Shown: in pieces, positions 18,406-18,774 of the stretch | How the letters are laid out: every line of letters begins with the position of its first letter | Numbering within the stretch: position 1 is the stretch's first letter | Assembly (NCBI RefSeq): GCF_032854445.1 | Contig: NW_027018522.1 | Location: forward strand, 1-18,774 | From: Liolophura sinensis | Lineage: Eukaryota > Mollusca > Polyplacophora > Chitonida > Chitonidae | Length of the DNA: 18,774 bases | Reading direction: 5' to 3' | Translations under genes and position numbers: made by a program | Notes under the pieces: generated by a model | What the model was told of the DNA's origin: nothing | Seen by the model: the letters and a program-made list of their open reading frames with translations, nothing else | Database searches by the model: none

Positions 18406-18774
18406 CAAATGTCTTACTTCTAAGTCGAAGATAAACTTAATCTCTTTATCTACATGTAGAAAAACCACACCATTTTTATATAAAAAACACAAGGTACTTG
18501 ATACAGTCTGCTGTAAAAAGTACAATTGAACACTGACCCACATCAATAAGGTGCCAAAAGATGCGCAATTGGGTCAGGCATCTCCAGCTGTTGAAAAATT
18601 GTAAATTTCCTTGGTTTCCATGGAGTAAGAGCCGTTGCTGGGCACGTGATTTTGACATAAATGATCATTCAATTGTGGCTACAGCCAAAAGTATTGGTCG
18701 GAGAGCAACGCGGTTTGCGCCATTCGATTTCTCGTCACAAAATACGTCGGATTAGCCTCTTACCAGCAGCATTG
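18406..18774. repeat. Satellite monomer 35, partial (window end)
   Basis: The first 369 bases of a unit, with 82A, 183C, TGT at 195-197 and 261C, and a private A to G in TTTGCGCC. The remaining 179 bp lie outside the window. Confidence 0.97.

Larger units (their letters stand above)
1..18774. repeat. 548-bp satellite tandem array, 35 units, open at both ends
   Basis: Every part of the window repeats with a 548-bp period, in one orientation and with no unique sequence between copies. The spacing is exactly 548 bp at all junctions except two: 543 bp where unit 15 has lost 5 bp, and 326 bp where units 15 and 16 are fused by a deletion. Copies differ at roughly one to a dozen positions of 548 by eye, nearly all single-base substitutions. 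Such an array is characteristic of eukaryotic satellite DNA. Whether it is centromeric, subtelomeric or elsewhere cannot be seen here. It could also be a spacer array of a multicopy locus, but no rRNA, histone or snRNA gene is present in the unit. Confidence 0.98.
16762..18774. repeat. Higher-order repeat block IV (units 32-35, cut by window end)
   Basis: Units 32 (442C/511C), 33 (256T/292C) and 34 (256T/292G) repeat the opening of the other blocks. Unit 35 does not continue with the expected 364-365 CG type: it carries GC there, with 183C and 261C, so the series seems to break or restart. The window ends inside unit 35. Confidence 0.6.

Noticed and set aside
1-18774. CRISPR array
   Set aside because: The period is 548 bp, the whole unit is repeated and there are no unique spacers.
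1-18774. Bacterial or phage locus
   Set aside because: There are no ribosome binding sites, no coding density and no long frames. An 18.8-kb array of 548-bp units is not a bacterial iteron or origin arrangement.

Overview
The whole window is one uninterrupted head-to-tail tandem array. The repeat unit is 548 bp, with about 40% GC counted in the first unit, and there are 35 units: 33 full-length or nearly so, one pair (units 15/16) fused by a deletion, and a partial unit 35 at the right edge. The array runs off both ends, so neither edge of the array nor any flanking unique DNA is visible. I find no convincing protein-coding gene, rRNA, tRNA, mobile element or CRISPR array. The composition and layout (long AT-rich monomer, tens of near-identical copies, higher-order variant pattern) are those of eukaryotic satellite DNA, typical of centromeric, pericentromeric, subtelomeric or sex-chromosome heterochromatin. 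I cannot name the organism or the satellite family.

Numbering: I start unit 1 at base 1, so units 1-14 begin at 1 + 548(n-1). 'Offset' means position within a unit. The phase is arbitrary. Each monomer is described by its alleles at about fifteen variable sites: 33/37 (CTTAATC or CTCAATG), 82 (C or A, just after the TATA-like box), 183 (C or G), 196-197 (GC, GT-type, GG or CG), 256 (A or T), 261 (G or C), 292 (G or C), 307 (G or T), 364-365 (GC or CG), 372 (A or G), 381-382 (CC or TT), 393 (A or T), 398 (C or T), 442 (A or C), 469 (T or A), 478 (T or C) and 511 (T or C).

These alleles are not scattered at random. The same ordered series of unit types recurs: a 442C+511C unit, then a 256T+292C unit, then a 256T+292G unit, then (three times) a 364-365 CG unit and a 196-197 CG unit. 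Series begin at units 5, 12, 20 and 32, giving intervals of 7, 8 and 12 units. The 12-unit interval can itself be read as 7 + 5. This is a higher-order repeat (HOR) of variable length, overlaid with chimeric monomers that look like products of unequal exchange or gene conversion.

The one structural scar is in units 15/16. There, 233 bp has been lost and replaced by an 11-bp AT-only filler at 8049-8059. A separate 5-bp deletion lies about 350 bp upstream in the same unit. Each monomer also carries a TATA-like sequence, perfect short palindromes, an 8-bp inverted repeat and a pair of overlapping antisense open frames. The frames are intact in nearly all copies, but their substitution pattern looks neutral, so I do not call them genes.
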